The notes under the pieces are model-generated. The model saw nothing but the letters and a program-made list of their open reading frames with translations. It did not search any database and had not been told where the DNA came from. A program made the translations under genes and the position numbers. A stretch of DNA of 64,000 nt from Roseovarius sp. 217 (lineage in GTDB: Bacteria > Pseudomonadota > Alphaproteobacteria > Rhodobacterales > Rhodobacteraceae), in NCBI RefSeq assembly GCF_000152845.1, contig NZ_CH902584.1, forward strand, positions 2,431,680 through 2,495,679, in the 5' to 3' direction. Positions within the stretch are counted from its first letter, which is position 1; each line of letters opens with the position of its first letter. Of this stretch, positions 56,545 through 64,000 are shown piece after piece.

Positions 56545-57162
56545 TCACAACCGGGCGAGGGCGGCGCGTAGGGCCGGCTCTGGTGAGGTCAGCACTGGCT
56601 GTGCGAGGTCGGTGAGATACCGGGCCGCCCCAGCCATCGAAACCTGAGCCAGAACGATTGCTGTGATATCAGGATGTTGCGCGATATAGATCCGGGTTTC
56701 TCTGGCGATGGCGCGGGCGAAATCATCGTGGTTGTCTGCGGCGAAAAGCGGCCAGAGAGACAAGAGAGGGAGGGCGTGTATGGGGTGCGGATTGGCGGTG
56801 CAGTGCAGGGCGCGGGTGAGGAGGGCGAGGCTGGGCGCTCGGGTGCTGTCGAGGCAATAGACCATGAGCACCGGGCCACCGGAGTCCGCCGCCACCTGCA
56901 TCATTGGTGCGTCGATCCGCAGCGCGCCTGCGGACTCGGCTATGGGACCGATCGTGGTGCAGGTGCAAAGAACAGGGGTGGGGTGTTTATGAATTTCTTT
57001 TTTGATTTCAGAGATCAAATCCTCTGTCATGGCCTCTTGGGCACGGCTCAGGAAATCCGGGCGCAGGATATGATGAAGCGTCACATCCGGTGCGATGCCA
57101 TCGCGCAGCGCGTCAAAAGTGGCGCGGTGGGCCTCTGCGGTATGCAGCAAGGTCAGCGTCAT
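56545..57162 (-). CDS. Asp/Glu racemase-like protein (hydantoin racemase superfamily)
   Basis: A 205-residue protein. The start ATG overlaps the lysE-like stop by four bases, so the long open frame upstream of it is not used. The first catalytic-cysteine motif of the superfamily is seen as LCTCTTIGPIAESAG. The second cysteine, usually in a GC(T/A)GM-type motif, is replaced in VLAQVSMAGAARYL, so two-base racemisation is doubtful. Arylmalonate-decarboxylase-like or other one-cysteine chemistry is possible. Coupled to an amino-acid exporter gene. Confidence 0.7.
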   Translation of the reverse strand: MTLTLLHTAEAHRATFDALRDGIAPDVTLHHILRPDFLSRAQEAMTEDLISEIKKEIHKHPTPVLCTCTTIGPIAESAGALRIDAPMMQVAADSGGPVLMVYCLDSTRAPSLALLTRALHCTANPHPIHALPLLSLWPLFAADNHDDFARAIARETRIYIAQHPDITAIVLAQVSMAGAARYLTDLAQPVLTSPEPALRAALARL

Positions 57163-57755
57163 GCGGGCCATAGCACAGGGATCAGTGTCGCGACCAAGAG
57201 GGCAGCCATGAGCCAGTTGAAGACACGCAGGCGGGTTTGGTTCTTGAGCAGGCGGCGGAGTTGTTGGCCGAGCAGGGTCCAGCTTGTGGTGCTGACGGAT
57301 GAGACCACAACATATACGCCAGAGACCCAGAGAACCGAGGCCAGATCGCGCCCGGTGGCATAGAGGGTGATGGCAGAGAGCGCCATGCTCCATGCCTTTG
57401 GATTGACCCATTGGAATGCCGCAGACTGTAGGAAAGTCAATGGCTTACCGGAGGTTTCGGCGTCGCGGGGTGGGGCGGCGTGGGCGATTTTCCACGCGAG
57501 ATAGAGGAGATAGGTGACGGAGCCGATCTTGAGCAGGGTGTAGCTGAGCGGCCATAGGTCGAAGACCTGCATCACGCCGAGGCCCACACATGCTACCATT
57601 AGGGGAAACCCAAGGCCGATCCCCAGCATATGGGGGATGGAGCGGGCAAAACCGAAGTTCGTCCCCGAGGCCATGAGCATGAGGTTGTTCGGTCCCGGAG
57701 TCATGACCGTGACAAAGCAAAACGTGGCGAGGGCGGTGAGCAATTCGAGTGTCAT
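57159..57755 (-). CDS. LysE/RhtB family amino-acid exporter
   Basis: A 198-residue membrane protein with six helices. Family features: TFCFVTVMTPGPNNLMLMAS at the start, GIGLGFPLMVACVGLGVMQV, and FLQSAAFQWVNPKAWSMALS. It exports amino acids or related metabolites. It is divergent from an Lrp/AsnC regulator 81 bases away, the usual arrangement for control by amino-acid level. The racemase-like gene follows with overlap. Confidence 0.9.
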   Translation of the reverse strand: MTLELLTALATFCFVTVMTPGPNNLMLMASGTNFGFARSIPHMLGIGLGFPLMVACVGLGVMQVFDLWPLSYTLLKIGSVTYLLYLAWKIAHAAPPRDAETSGKPLTFLQSAAFQWVNPKAWSMALSAITLYATGRDLASVLWVSGVYVVVSSVSTTSWTLLGQQLRRLLKNQTRLRVFNWLMAALLVATLIPVLWPA

Positions 57756-57836
57756 GGCACAATTCTATGCGATTTTTCGTGGTGTGGAATTGTGTTTTGT
57801 TGTGATTGTGCACATTCTCTGCAATATAATTCGCTC

Positions 57837-58280
57837 ATGGACAAGATCAGTGAACGTATATTGCAAGAGTTAAGCCGCGATGGGCGGATCAGCAATCTGG
57901 AGTTGGCCGAACGGGTGGGACTGTCACCGTCCGCGTGCCTGCGACGGGTGCAGGATCTGGAGCGGCGGGGCGTGATCGCAGGCTATCGCGCGGTGCTGAA
58001 TCGTGGCGCGCTTGGCATTGGGTTTCTGGCCTATATCACGGTCGGGCTGAACAGCCACACCAAGGCCAGTCGGGTGGCCTTTGAGCAGGCGATGAGCCGC
58101 GCGCCGGAGGTGGTGGAATGCCATAATATCACCGGCGCGGTGGAGTATCTCTTGCGGGTCGAAGTGCCTGATCTGGTGGCCTACAAGCGGTTTCACACTG
58201 ATGTTCTCGGCACGCTGCCGCAGGTCAATGCGATCACATCCTATGTGGTGATGGGCTCGCCCAAGGATGGGCGTGGATAA
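57837..58280 (+). CDS. Lrp/AsnC family transcriptional regulator
   Basis: A 147-residue regulator: HTH (ISERILQELSRDGRISNLEL, AERVGLSPSACLRRVQDLER) and RAM effector domain (FLAYITVGLNSHTKASRVAF, VVECHNITGAVEYLLRVEVP). It probably controls the divergent lysE-like gene; the AT-rich, TTGTG-rich spacer at 57756-57836 is the likely target. The start fits the family; a longer upstream frame does not. Confidence 0.92.
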   Translation: MDKISERILQELSRDGRISNLELAERVGLSPSACLRRVQDLERRGVIAGYRAVLNRGALGIGFLAYITVGLNSHTKASRVAFEQAMSRAPEVVECHNITGAVEYLLRVEVPDLVAYKRFHTDVLGTLPQVNAITSYVVMGSPKDGRG

Positions 58281-58301
58281 TTTGTGCCATTGAAAATGAA
58301 A

Positions 58302-58323
58302 GGGGGCCGCTGGTTCGGCCCCT
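58302..58323. terminator. Bidirectional hairpin between lrp-like and LysM genes
   Basis: GGGGCCG and CGGCCCC with a 6-base loop, and a short A/T-rich flank (AATGAAAG). It lies between convergent stops 22 and 40 bases away. Confidence 0.6.
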
Positions 58324-58362
58324 CAATCACTCCTGCCATCGTAACGGGTTTGCCCTGAAAAA

Positions 58363-58977
58363 TCAGGGCGTTGGAAGGTTAAGCACCTGACCGACGCGCA
58401 GCCGCTCGGAGGGCTGCATGCTGTCGCTATTGGCGGCGAAAATATCGGATTGTTTCGCGAGGTCGCCGTAAAAGCGATAGGCGATCGAGGCAAGGCTGTC
58501 GCCGGTGGCGACGGTATAGGTGCTGGGCACGCGGGGGCGGGCCGGTTGGGACAGGGCGCTGAGAAGAAGTGCTGTATCGACGCGCCCTTCGGCTGTGACA
58601 AGCCCTTGTGGCACCTCGACCCGGCCCTTTTGGGCGGCGTCATTCACGAGGGCGTCGATATAGGTCTCGGATTGGCTCTGTTGCAGCGCGCCAAGCACCA
58701 TCGAGTCAAGTGTTGTCACGGCCGGTGCGGAGGCGACGACAGCCGGTGCCCATTTGGTGGGTTGGACTGGCTGCTCGGCAAGGGGCGCGCTGGTAACCTC
58801 TGGCTCTGGCTGACGGGCCGGGGCGTTTACTGTTGAGAGGTCCGGTGCGGCGCGGGTGACATAGGTATCGGTCAGCGGAAGGGCGTCCACCGATGGGCGT
58901 GGTTTGCCGGGTTGAACAAGGATCAGCGCAAGGGTGATGGCAAAAAATCCTGCCGCGATCAGGGTGGCACGCAACAT
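58363..58977 (-). CDS. LysM-domain protein with N-terminal membrane anchor
   Basis: A 204-residue protein: one N-terminal helix (LRATLIAAGFFAITLALILV), a long Pro/Ala/Val-rich spacer, and a C-terminal LysM domain (YTVATGDSLASIAYRFYGDL, SDSMQPSERLRVGQVLNLPT), which binds peptidoglycan. It is likely envelope-anchored in the periplasm. No enzymatic domain is present. The promoter region carries GTACGC repeats. Confidence 0.85.
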   Translation of the reverse strand: MLRATLIAAGFFAITLALILVQPGKPRPSVDALPLTDTYVTRAAPDLSTVNAPARQPEPEVTSAPLAEQPVQPTKWAPAVVASAPAVTTLDSMVLGALQQSQSETYIDALVNDAAQKGRVEVPQGLVTAEGRVDTALLLSALSQPARPRVPSTYTVATGDSLASIAYRFYGDLAKQSDIFAANSDSMQPSERLRVGQVLNLPTP

Positions 58978-59311
58978 TCTAATACCCCAAATAAATCAAT
59001 GATATAGTCGTGAAGTTTGAAAGGGTGATCGGGGAAAATTCGGCCGATTGATGGCCTGTGACGTGGTTGAACACGGCGCTTCCCCTTTGAATTTTTAGGT
59101 CCGGCGGGCACGGGTGCCGGAGTTTATGGATCAATATATAGTCTGATTATCGCAATTCCGTCAATATGGGGTGATTCGCAAAAACCTTGAAAAGTCTTTA
59201 AAACCGCAGATTTTTCGTGGGATTCGACCATGAGGGCGACAGCGTACACCCTGTACGCGTTGTACGCGGGTTTTGTACGCAAAGATCGTGTGGTCCTGCG
59301 CTTTGGGCGGC
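58978..59311. other. Gene-free spacer between LysM gene and folC, with GTACGC repeats
   Basis: I see no supported gene in these 334 bases. An AT-rich part (59120-59215) could hold the LysM promoter. At 59242-59283, GCGTACA / TGTACGC copies occur four times (GCGTACACCCTGTACGCG, TGTACGCG, GTTTTGTACGCAAA). The last 14-mer is identical to 24511-24524. Confidence 0.5.
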
Positions 59312-60586
59312 TCAGCCGTTTTCGCGCAGAATGCCGCCCGCGAGATAGAGCGAACCGCAGATCAAAATCCGCGCCTCGGGGCTATGGGCGGCGATGGCGG
59401 TGACGGCATCGAGCGCAGTCTCGGCGGTTCGTGCGGGCAGGCCTGCCGCGCGGGCAGCCTCGGCTGTGACCTCGGCGGGCAGGGTGTTGGCCTCGCCGGG
59501 GATCGAGAGGGCGGTGAGCGACGCGGCATGGGCGGCGAGGGGCATGAGATAGCCTGCGATGTCCTTGGTATTCAGCATGCCGCAGATCAGATGCGTGGGA
59601 CGCGCGGGCAGGGTGGCCAGATGCCGCGCGAGCGCTTGACCCGCGGCGGGGTTGTGACCGCCGTCGAGCCAAAGCTCGGCATGAGGGGCGGCCTCGATCA
59701 GCGGGCCGGTGTGCAGGCGTTGCATGCGCGCGGGCCAGAAGGCGTGGGTGACGGCGGCCTCATAGGCGGCATCGCCCATGTGCAGGTGGCGCAGGGCGGC
59801 GAGGGCCGCGCCTGCGTTCTCGATCTGATGTGCGCCCGGCAGGTTGGGCAGGGGGAGGTCCAAGAGGCCGGTTTCGTCCTGAAAGATCAGGCGACCACGT
59901 TCTGAATAGGCGTGCCAGTGTTGACCCTGCGCCAAGAGCGGCGCGCCGTGGCGGGCGGCGATGGCCTCGATCACCTCCAGAGCCTCGTCCGGTTGCGGGC
60001 CGACGACGCAGGGCACCCGGCGCTTGATGATCCCGGCCTTTTCGCCTGCGATCTTGGCCAGCGTGTCGCCGAGATATTGTTCGTGGTCGATGGAAATGGG
60101 GGTGATGATGGTGAGCGCCGGTTGGTCGACCACATTGGTGGCATCGAGCCGCCCGCCAAGACCGACCTCAAGCAAGGTGTAATCCGCCGGGGTGCGGGCC
60201 ATGGCAAGGAGGGCGGCGCAGGTGGTGATCTCGAAATAGGTGATCGCATCGCTGCCATTGGCGGCGTAACATTCATCCAAGACGGCGGTCAGGTGGTCCT
60301 CTGAAATCAGATTTCCCGCCAGACGGATGCGTTCGTGAAACCGTGCAAGGTGGGGCGAGGTATAGGCGTGCACGGTCTTGCCCGCCGCCTCGAGCCCGGC
60401 GCGGATCATCGCCTGTGTGCTGCCTTTGCCATTGGTGCCCGCGATATGGATCACGGGGGGCAAGTCGTTCTGGGGATTGCCCAAAGCGTCCAGCAAACGC
60501 CAGACGCGATCGAGCGTGAGGTCGATGATCTTGGGGTGTAGCGCCATCATCCGGGCAAGGATGGCGTCGGATGTGGGGGCGGTCAT
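59312..60586 (-). CDS. folC: Folylpolyglutamate synthase / dihydrofolate synthase
   Basis: Adds glutamate to dihydropteroate and to folates. 424 residues: the P-loop motif VIHIAGTNGKGSTQAMIRAG, YFEITTCAALLAMARTPADY, LLEVGLGGRLDATNVVD and ITPISIDHEQYLGDTLAKIA. It overlaps the accD stop by four bases; accD-folC is a conserved pair. Supplies polyglutamylated folates that the formyltransferase in the oxalate operon would use. Confidence 0.95.
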   Translation of the reverse strand: MTAPTSDAILARMMALHPKIIDLTLDRVWRLLDALGNPQNDLPPVIHIAGTNGKGSTQAMIRAGLEAAGKTVHAYTSPHLARFHERIRLAGNLISEDHLTAVLDECYAANGSDAITYFEITTCAALLAMARTPADYTLLEVGLGGRLDATNVVDQPALTIITPISIDHEQYLGDTLAKIAGEKAGIIKRRVPCVVGPQPDEALEVIEAIAARHGAPLLAQGQHWHAYSERGRLIFQDETGLLDLPLPNLPGAHQIENAGAALAALRHLHMGDAAYEAAVTHAFWPARMQRLHTGPLIEAAPHAELWLDGGHNPAAGQALARHLATLPARPTHLICGMLNTKDIAGYLMPLAAHAASLTALSIPGEANTLPAEVTAEAARAAGLPARTAETALDAVTAIAAHSPEARILICGSLYLAGGILRENG

Positions 60587-61518
60587 TTCTTGGGGGCGTC
60601 CTTGGGCTTTGCCTCGGCCTTGACCGGCTCTGCCGCAGCGGGGGCGGGCAGGTCGCCCTTGATCGCGGGGGGCAGGCCCATCAGCATGCGGGTGATGGTG
60701 ATCAACTCGTCGCGCATCTGGGTGCGGGGCGTCACGCGGTCGAGCATGCCGTGGTCGAGCAGGTATTCGGCGCGCTGGAAGCCTTCGGGCAGTTTTTCGC
60801 GGATGGTCTGTTCGATGACACGCGGACCGGCAAAGCAGATGAGCGCGCCCGGTTCGGCAATCTGGACATCGCCCAGCATCGCATAGGAGGCGGTGACGCC
60901 GCCGGTGGTGGGATGGGTGAGCACGACGATATAGGGCAGCCCTGCCTCTTTCAGCATCTGTACAGCGACGGTGGTGCGGGGCATTTGCATCAGGCTCAGG
61001 ATACCCTCCTGCATGCGTGCGCCACCGGCTGCGGAGAAGAGGATGAGGGGGCGCTTGAGCTTCACGGCTGTTTCGGCGGCGGCGATGATGGCATTGCCGA
61101 CATACATGCCCATGGACCCGGCCATGAAGCTGAAATCCTGTGCTGCGGCCACGACGGGCGTGCGGCCCATTTCGCCGGTGGCGACCAGCATCGCCTCTTT
61201 CTCGCCGGTCAGTTTCTGGGCGGCGCGCAGGCGGTCGGGGTATTTCTTTTGGTCGCGGAAATGCAAAGGGTCGGGGGTGGGGACGGGGACGTCCACCTCG
61301 GAGAAGATGCCGCCGTCAAAGAGCGCGGCAAAGCGGGCGCGCGGGGTGATGCCCATGTGGTGGCTGCAATTGGTGCAGACGTTGAGATTGTCCGAGAGTT
61401 CGCGGTGAAACAGCATGGTGCCGCACTCGTCGCATTTGGTCCAGAGGTTCTCGGGGATTTCGCGGCGCGAGAAGATCGAGTTGATCCGGGGGCGCACGTA
61501 GTTTGTGATCCAGTTCAT
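60583..61518 (-). CDS. accD: Acetyl-CoA carboxylase carboxyltransferase subunit beta
   Basis: Partner of AccA in malonyl-CoA synthesis. 311 residues: N-terminal four-cysteine zinc finger (TKCDECGTMLFHRELSDNLN, VCTNCSHHMG), then the crotonase-like carboxyltransferase domain (FSAAGGARMQEGILSLMQMP, VVLTHPTTGGVTASYAMLGD). A charged Ala/Lys/Pro tail ends the protein. folC follows with overlap. Confidence 0.95.
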   Translation of the reverse strand: MNWITNYVRPRINSIFSRREIPENLWTKCDECGTMLFHRELSDNLNVCTNCSHHMGITPRARFAALFDGGIFSEVDVPVPTPDPLHFRDQKKYPDRLRAAQKLTGEKEAMLVATGEMGRTPVVAAAQDFSFMAGSMGMYVGNAIIAAAETAVKLKRPLILFSAAGGARMQEGILSLMQMPRTTVAVQMLKEAGLPYIVVLTHPTTGGVTASYAMLGDVQIAEPGALICFAGPRVIEQTIREKLPEGFQRAEYLLDHGMLDRVTPRTQMRDELITITRMLMGLPPAIKGDLPAPAAAEPVKAEAKPKDAPKK

Positions 61519-61580
61519 TCGGTCCGGTCCCTCTGGTGGCGGTTGCGCCCTGACATAAGCGGGGCGCGGGTGAAATGCAA

Positions 61581-62468
61581 TCAGCGGCGCAGGGTGACGC
61601 GGATGGCGAGCCAGCCGCAGACGAGGATCAAGAGATCGAGCGGCATCATCGCCCAGAGGGCGTCGATATTGTCCACCCCAAAGGGATAGGCATAGAGCGC
61701 CAGACCGTCGAATTGGCCGCGCGGGGCGGCGATCATGATGGCGCTGAAATTATTGATGAAATGCAGGGCTGTGGCGGGGCCGAGTGTACCTGAGCGGGCC
61801 GTGAGATCAGCGGCGGCGAGACCGAAAGCCGCCGCCCAGGCCACCACGATCCAGGCATTCGGGCCAAAGCTGACGGGATCGAAATGCAGCATGGCGAAGC
61901 AGAGCGAGGGCAGCACCATCCAGATCCGGGGCGAGGAGAAGCGTGCGGCAAGCTGGGTCTGGAGATAGCCGCGAAACACCAGTTCCTCGGCAAAGACCTG
62001 AATGAAGAGGCCCAAGAGCGCGAGCGGCAAGAGCATCAGCCAATGACCGGGCGCGAGGTTGGCAACCGGGTCCATCCCCTCGGGCATGGGCAAAAAGAGC
62101 AGCGCGCCGTAGAGGAGCAGCATGACACCCATGGCGCGGCTGAATTGATGCAGCGCGAGGGTGCGGGGGCCGATGATGCTCCAGATGCCGCGCCGGTGGA
62201 CGAGGCGCAGGGTAAGGCCAAGCGCCACGATCAGGAGGCCAAAGACAAAGAGGTTGATCAGCACGCCTTGGGGATTACTCGCGGCCTCGATGCCCGGTGC
62301 GATTTGGGCCCATGCTTCGGGGCCAAAGAGCAGGGGCAGCAGCGACGCATAGCCAAAGCTGAGCGCCACAAACACCGGCACGCCGAGGGCGATGCCCGCC
62401 AGAAGGCGGGCGGGATGGGACGTCGCGCGGGCGGGACCAACGAGGAGTTCATGGGCGTCATATCTCAT
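61581..62468 (-). CDS. CPBP family intramembrane metalloprotease
   Basis: A 295-residue membrane protein with about eight helices. The glutamate motif VFAEELVFRGYLQTQL and the histidine motifs FAMLHFDPVSF and ALHFINNFSA are those of CPBP (Abi/Rce1-like) glutamic proteases. Some members process prenylated or bacteriocin-related peptides; the substrate is unknown here. Alone between accD and ilvD, divergent from ilvD. Confidence 0.88.
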   Translation of the reverse strand: MRYDAHELLVGPARATSHPARLLAGIALGVPVFVALSFGYASLLPLLFGPEAWAQIAPGIEAASNPQGVLINLFVFGLLIVALGLTLRLVHRRGIWSIIGPRTLALHQFSRAMGVMLLLYGALLFLPMPEGMDPVANLAPGHWLMLLPLALLGLFIQVFAEELVFRGYLQTQLAARFSSPRIWMVLPSLCFAMLHFDPVSFGPNAWIVVAWAAAFGLAAADLTARSGTLGPATALHFINNFSAIMIAAPRGQFDGLALYAYPFGVDNIDALWAMMPLDLLILVCGWLAIRVTLRR

Positions 62469-62565
62469 GCGCGCAAGCTATAGGCAGGGCTCAGGCGTTG
62501 CAATCGGCTTGCCCCCGCCGCGCCGCTGGCCTAGACCGATTTCAGCAAATTTCGGGAGGCCCCTC

Positions 62566-64000
62566 ATGACCAAGTTCGACAAAGCCAAACTGCCCAGCCG
62601 CCATGTGACCGAAGGACCGGAGCGCGCGCCGCATCGGTCCTATTACTATGCCATGGGCATGACCGAGGCGGAGATCCATCAGCCCTTGGTCGGTGTGGCG
62701 ACCTGCTGGAACGAGGCGGCCCCCTGCAATATCTCGCTCAACCGTCAGGCGCAGGCCGTCAAGGGCGGCGTGAAAGAGGCGCATGGCAGCCCGCGCGAGT
62801 TCACCACAATCACGGTGACGGACGGCATTGCGATGGGGCATGAGGGCATGCGCAGTTCTCTGGCGAGCCGCGAGGCGATTGCCGATACGGTGGAATTGAC
62901 GATGCGCGGCCATTGCTATGACGCGCTGGTGGGGCTGGCGGGCTGTGACAAGAGCTTGCCGGGGATGATGATGGCGATGGTGCGGTTGAATGTGCCGTCG
63001 GTGTTCATCTATGGCGGGTCGATCCTTCCGGGCAAGGCGCCGCAGGTCGAGGAAATCCCGGCGGATTTCCGCAGTCGCGATCTGACCGTGCAGGATATGT
63101 TCGAGGCCGTGGGGCGGCATCAGAACGCCGAGATGTCCGACAAGGCGCTCGATATGCTGGAGCGGGTGGCCTGCCCGTCGGCGGGAGCCTGTGGTGGGCA
63201 ATTTACTGCCAATACCATGGCCTGTGTGTCTGAGGCGATCGGTCTGGCGCTGATGAATTCCTCGGGCATGCCCGCGCCCTATGAGAGCCGTGATCAATAT
63301 GCCGAGGCCTCTGGCCGGGCGGTGATGCAGCTCCTGGAAAAGAACATCCGGGCGCGCGATGTGGTGACGCTCAAGAGTTTGCAGAATGCGGCGCGGGTCG
63401 TGGCCTGCACCGGCGGCAGCACCAATGCTGGTCTGCACCTGCCTGCGATTGCGCATGAGGCGGGGATTGATTTCTTTCTTGAGGATGTCTGCGACATCTT
63501 CCGCGACACGCCCTATTTCGTCGATCTGAAGCCGGGCGGGGCCTATGTGGCCAAAGACCTTTATGACGCGGGCGGCATCCCGGTGGTGATGAAGGAACTG
63601 CGCAAGGCGGGGCTGATCCATGAGGATTGCATGACCGCGAGCGGGCGCAGCATCGGCGAAGAGCTGGACCTGATCGAGCGTGTGGCCGATGGCAAGGTGA
63701 TCTATCCGATTGAAACGCCGATCACCAAGACCGGCGGCGTTGTCGGCCTCAAGGGCAATCTGGCCCCGACGGGTGCGATTGTGAAGGTCGCGGGGATTGC
63801 CCCTGAGCATCAGGTCTTTACCGGCCCGGCGCGGGTGTTTGAGTGCGAAGAGGATGCGTTCGAGGCGGTCAAGGCGCGCAATTACAAGGAGGGCGAGGTG
63901 ATCGTCATCCGCAACGAGGGCCCGGCGGGCGGCCCCGGCATGCGTGAAATGCTGTCGACCACGGCGGCGCTCAGCGGTCAGGGCATGGGCAAGAAGGTGG
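62566..64000 (+). CDS. ilvD: Dihydroxy-acid dehydratase, 3' end outside window
   Basis: Dehydrates 2,3-dihydroxy-isovalerate or -methylvalerate in branched-chain amino-acid synthesis. The frame is open to the right edge, giving 478 of the expected 560-620 residues. Iron-sulfur and Mg sites: GVATCWNEAAPCNISLNRQA, LAGCDKSLPGMMMAMVRLN and VACPSAGACGGQFTANTM, plus ACTGGSTNAGLHLPAIAHEA. The ATG has GGGAGG upstream. The opposite strand also holds a long open frame here, which is a shadow. Confidence 0.95.
   Translation, partial: MTKFDKAKLPSRHVTEGPERAPHRSYYYAMGMTEAEIHQPLVGVATCWNEAAPCNISLNRQAQAVKGGVKEAHGSPREFTTITVTDGIAMGHEGMRSSLASREAIADTVELTMRGHCYDALVGLAGCDKSLPGMMMAMVRLNVPSVFIYGGSILPGKAPQVEEIPADFRSRDLTVQDMFEAVGRHQNAEMSDKALDMLERVACPSAGACGGQFTANTMACVSEAIGLALMNSSGMPAPYESRDQYAEASGRAVMQLLEKNIRARDVVTLKSLQNAARVVACTGGSTNAGLHLPAIAHEAGIDFFLEDVCDIFRDTPYFVDLKPGGAYVAKDLYDAGGIPVVMKELRKAGLIHEDCMTASGRSIGEELDLIERVADGKVIYPIETPITKTGGVVGLKGNLAPTGAIVKVAGIAPEHQVFTGPARVFECEEDAFEAVKARNYKEGEVIVIRNEGPAGGPGMREMLSTTAALSGQGMGKKV

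Noticed and set aside
62542..63810. 422-codon minus-strand frame at the right edge
   Set aside because: It lies opposite ilvD, whose iron-sulfur motifs are unmistakable; the minus frame is a shadow.

Overview
The window is high-GC alphaproteobacterial DNA, most likely from a marine Rhodobacterales (roseobacter-type) bacterium. The lptF-lptG-lptD-surA-pdxA-rsmA order, a lipoyl-domain PDH E1 beta subunit, the accD-folC pair and an ScfR-type regulator all fit that group. A BciA-type 8-vinyl reductase at the left edge suggests a bacteriochlorophyll-making (aerobic anoxygenic phototrophic) lineage, although no other pigment or reaction-centre gene is present.

Layout. 0-2.6 kb: end of a MetR-like regulator, bciA, cysE and a DUF486 membrane protein. 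2.7-6.5 kb: pdhA-pdhB-pdhC, read leftward. 6.6-14.1 kb: lptF-lptG-lptD-surA-pdxA-rsmA with mostly overlapping start and stop codons. 14.2-23 kb: housekeeping genes (pepA, holC, ftsB, an ABC-F ATPase, ndk), an AidB-like dehydrogenase and a DsrE-like protein preceded by a perfect FNR-type box. 23.4-29.7 kb: a zinc alcohol dehydrogenase, then a serine-cycle operon (sga-mcl-mtkA-mtkB) with a divergent LuxR-type regulator whose receiver domain is degenerate. 29.9-35.1 kb: an orphan peptide-type binding protein, two identical tRNA-Asp genes around an 11-bp tandem repeat, and a flavin reductase-aldehyde dehydrogenase-LLM monooxygenase operon. 35.4-37 kb: pckA. 37.3-43.2 kb: a quinone-oxidoreductase-like gene, a divergent succinyl-CoA-synthetase-like pair, a sucCD pair whose sucD carries a one-base frameshift, and an isochorismatase-family hydrolase. 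43.7-55.5 kb: an oxalate block of GntR regulator, oxalyl-CoA decarboxylase, formyl-CoA transferase, a formyltransferase/hydrolase, a universal stress protein, a TctCBA transporter, an ScfR-type regulator and a PanE2-like reductase. 55.5-64 kb: accA, an Asp/Glu racemase-like protein, LysE and Lrp, a LysM protein, folC, accD, a CPBP protease and the start of ilvD.

How the genes fit together. Oxalate could be imported by TctABC, activated by Frc, and then either decarboxylated by Oxc to formyl-CoA or reduced to glyoxylate by the PanE2-like enzyme. Glyoxylate would enter the serine cycle through Sga, with MtkAB and Mcl regenerating glyoxylate and acetyl-CoA and PckA linking to PEP. A shared palindrome, TGGTATACCA or TGGTATTCCA, lies upstream of the GntR gene, the isochorismatase/sucC run, the divergent SucC/SucD-like operon and pckA. 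This outlines a candidate regulon that ties a CoA ligase of unknown acid specificity to oxalate metabolism.

A second theme is a dispersed repeat of about 230 bp with terminal inverted repeats and internal terminator-like hairpins. It occurs five times, always between convergent genes. I saw no insertion sequence, prophage, CRISPR array or integrase.
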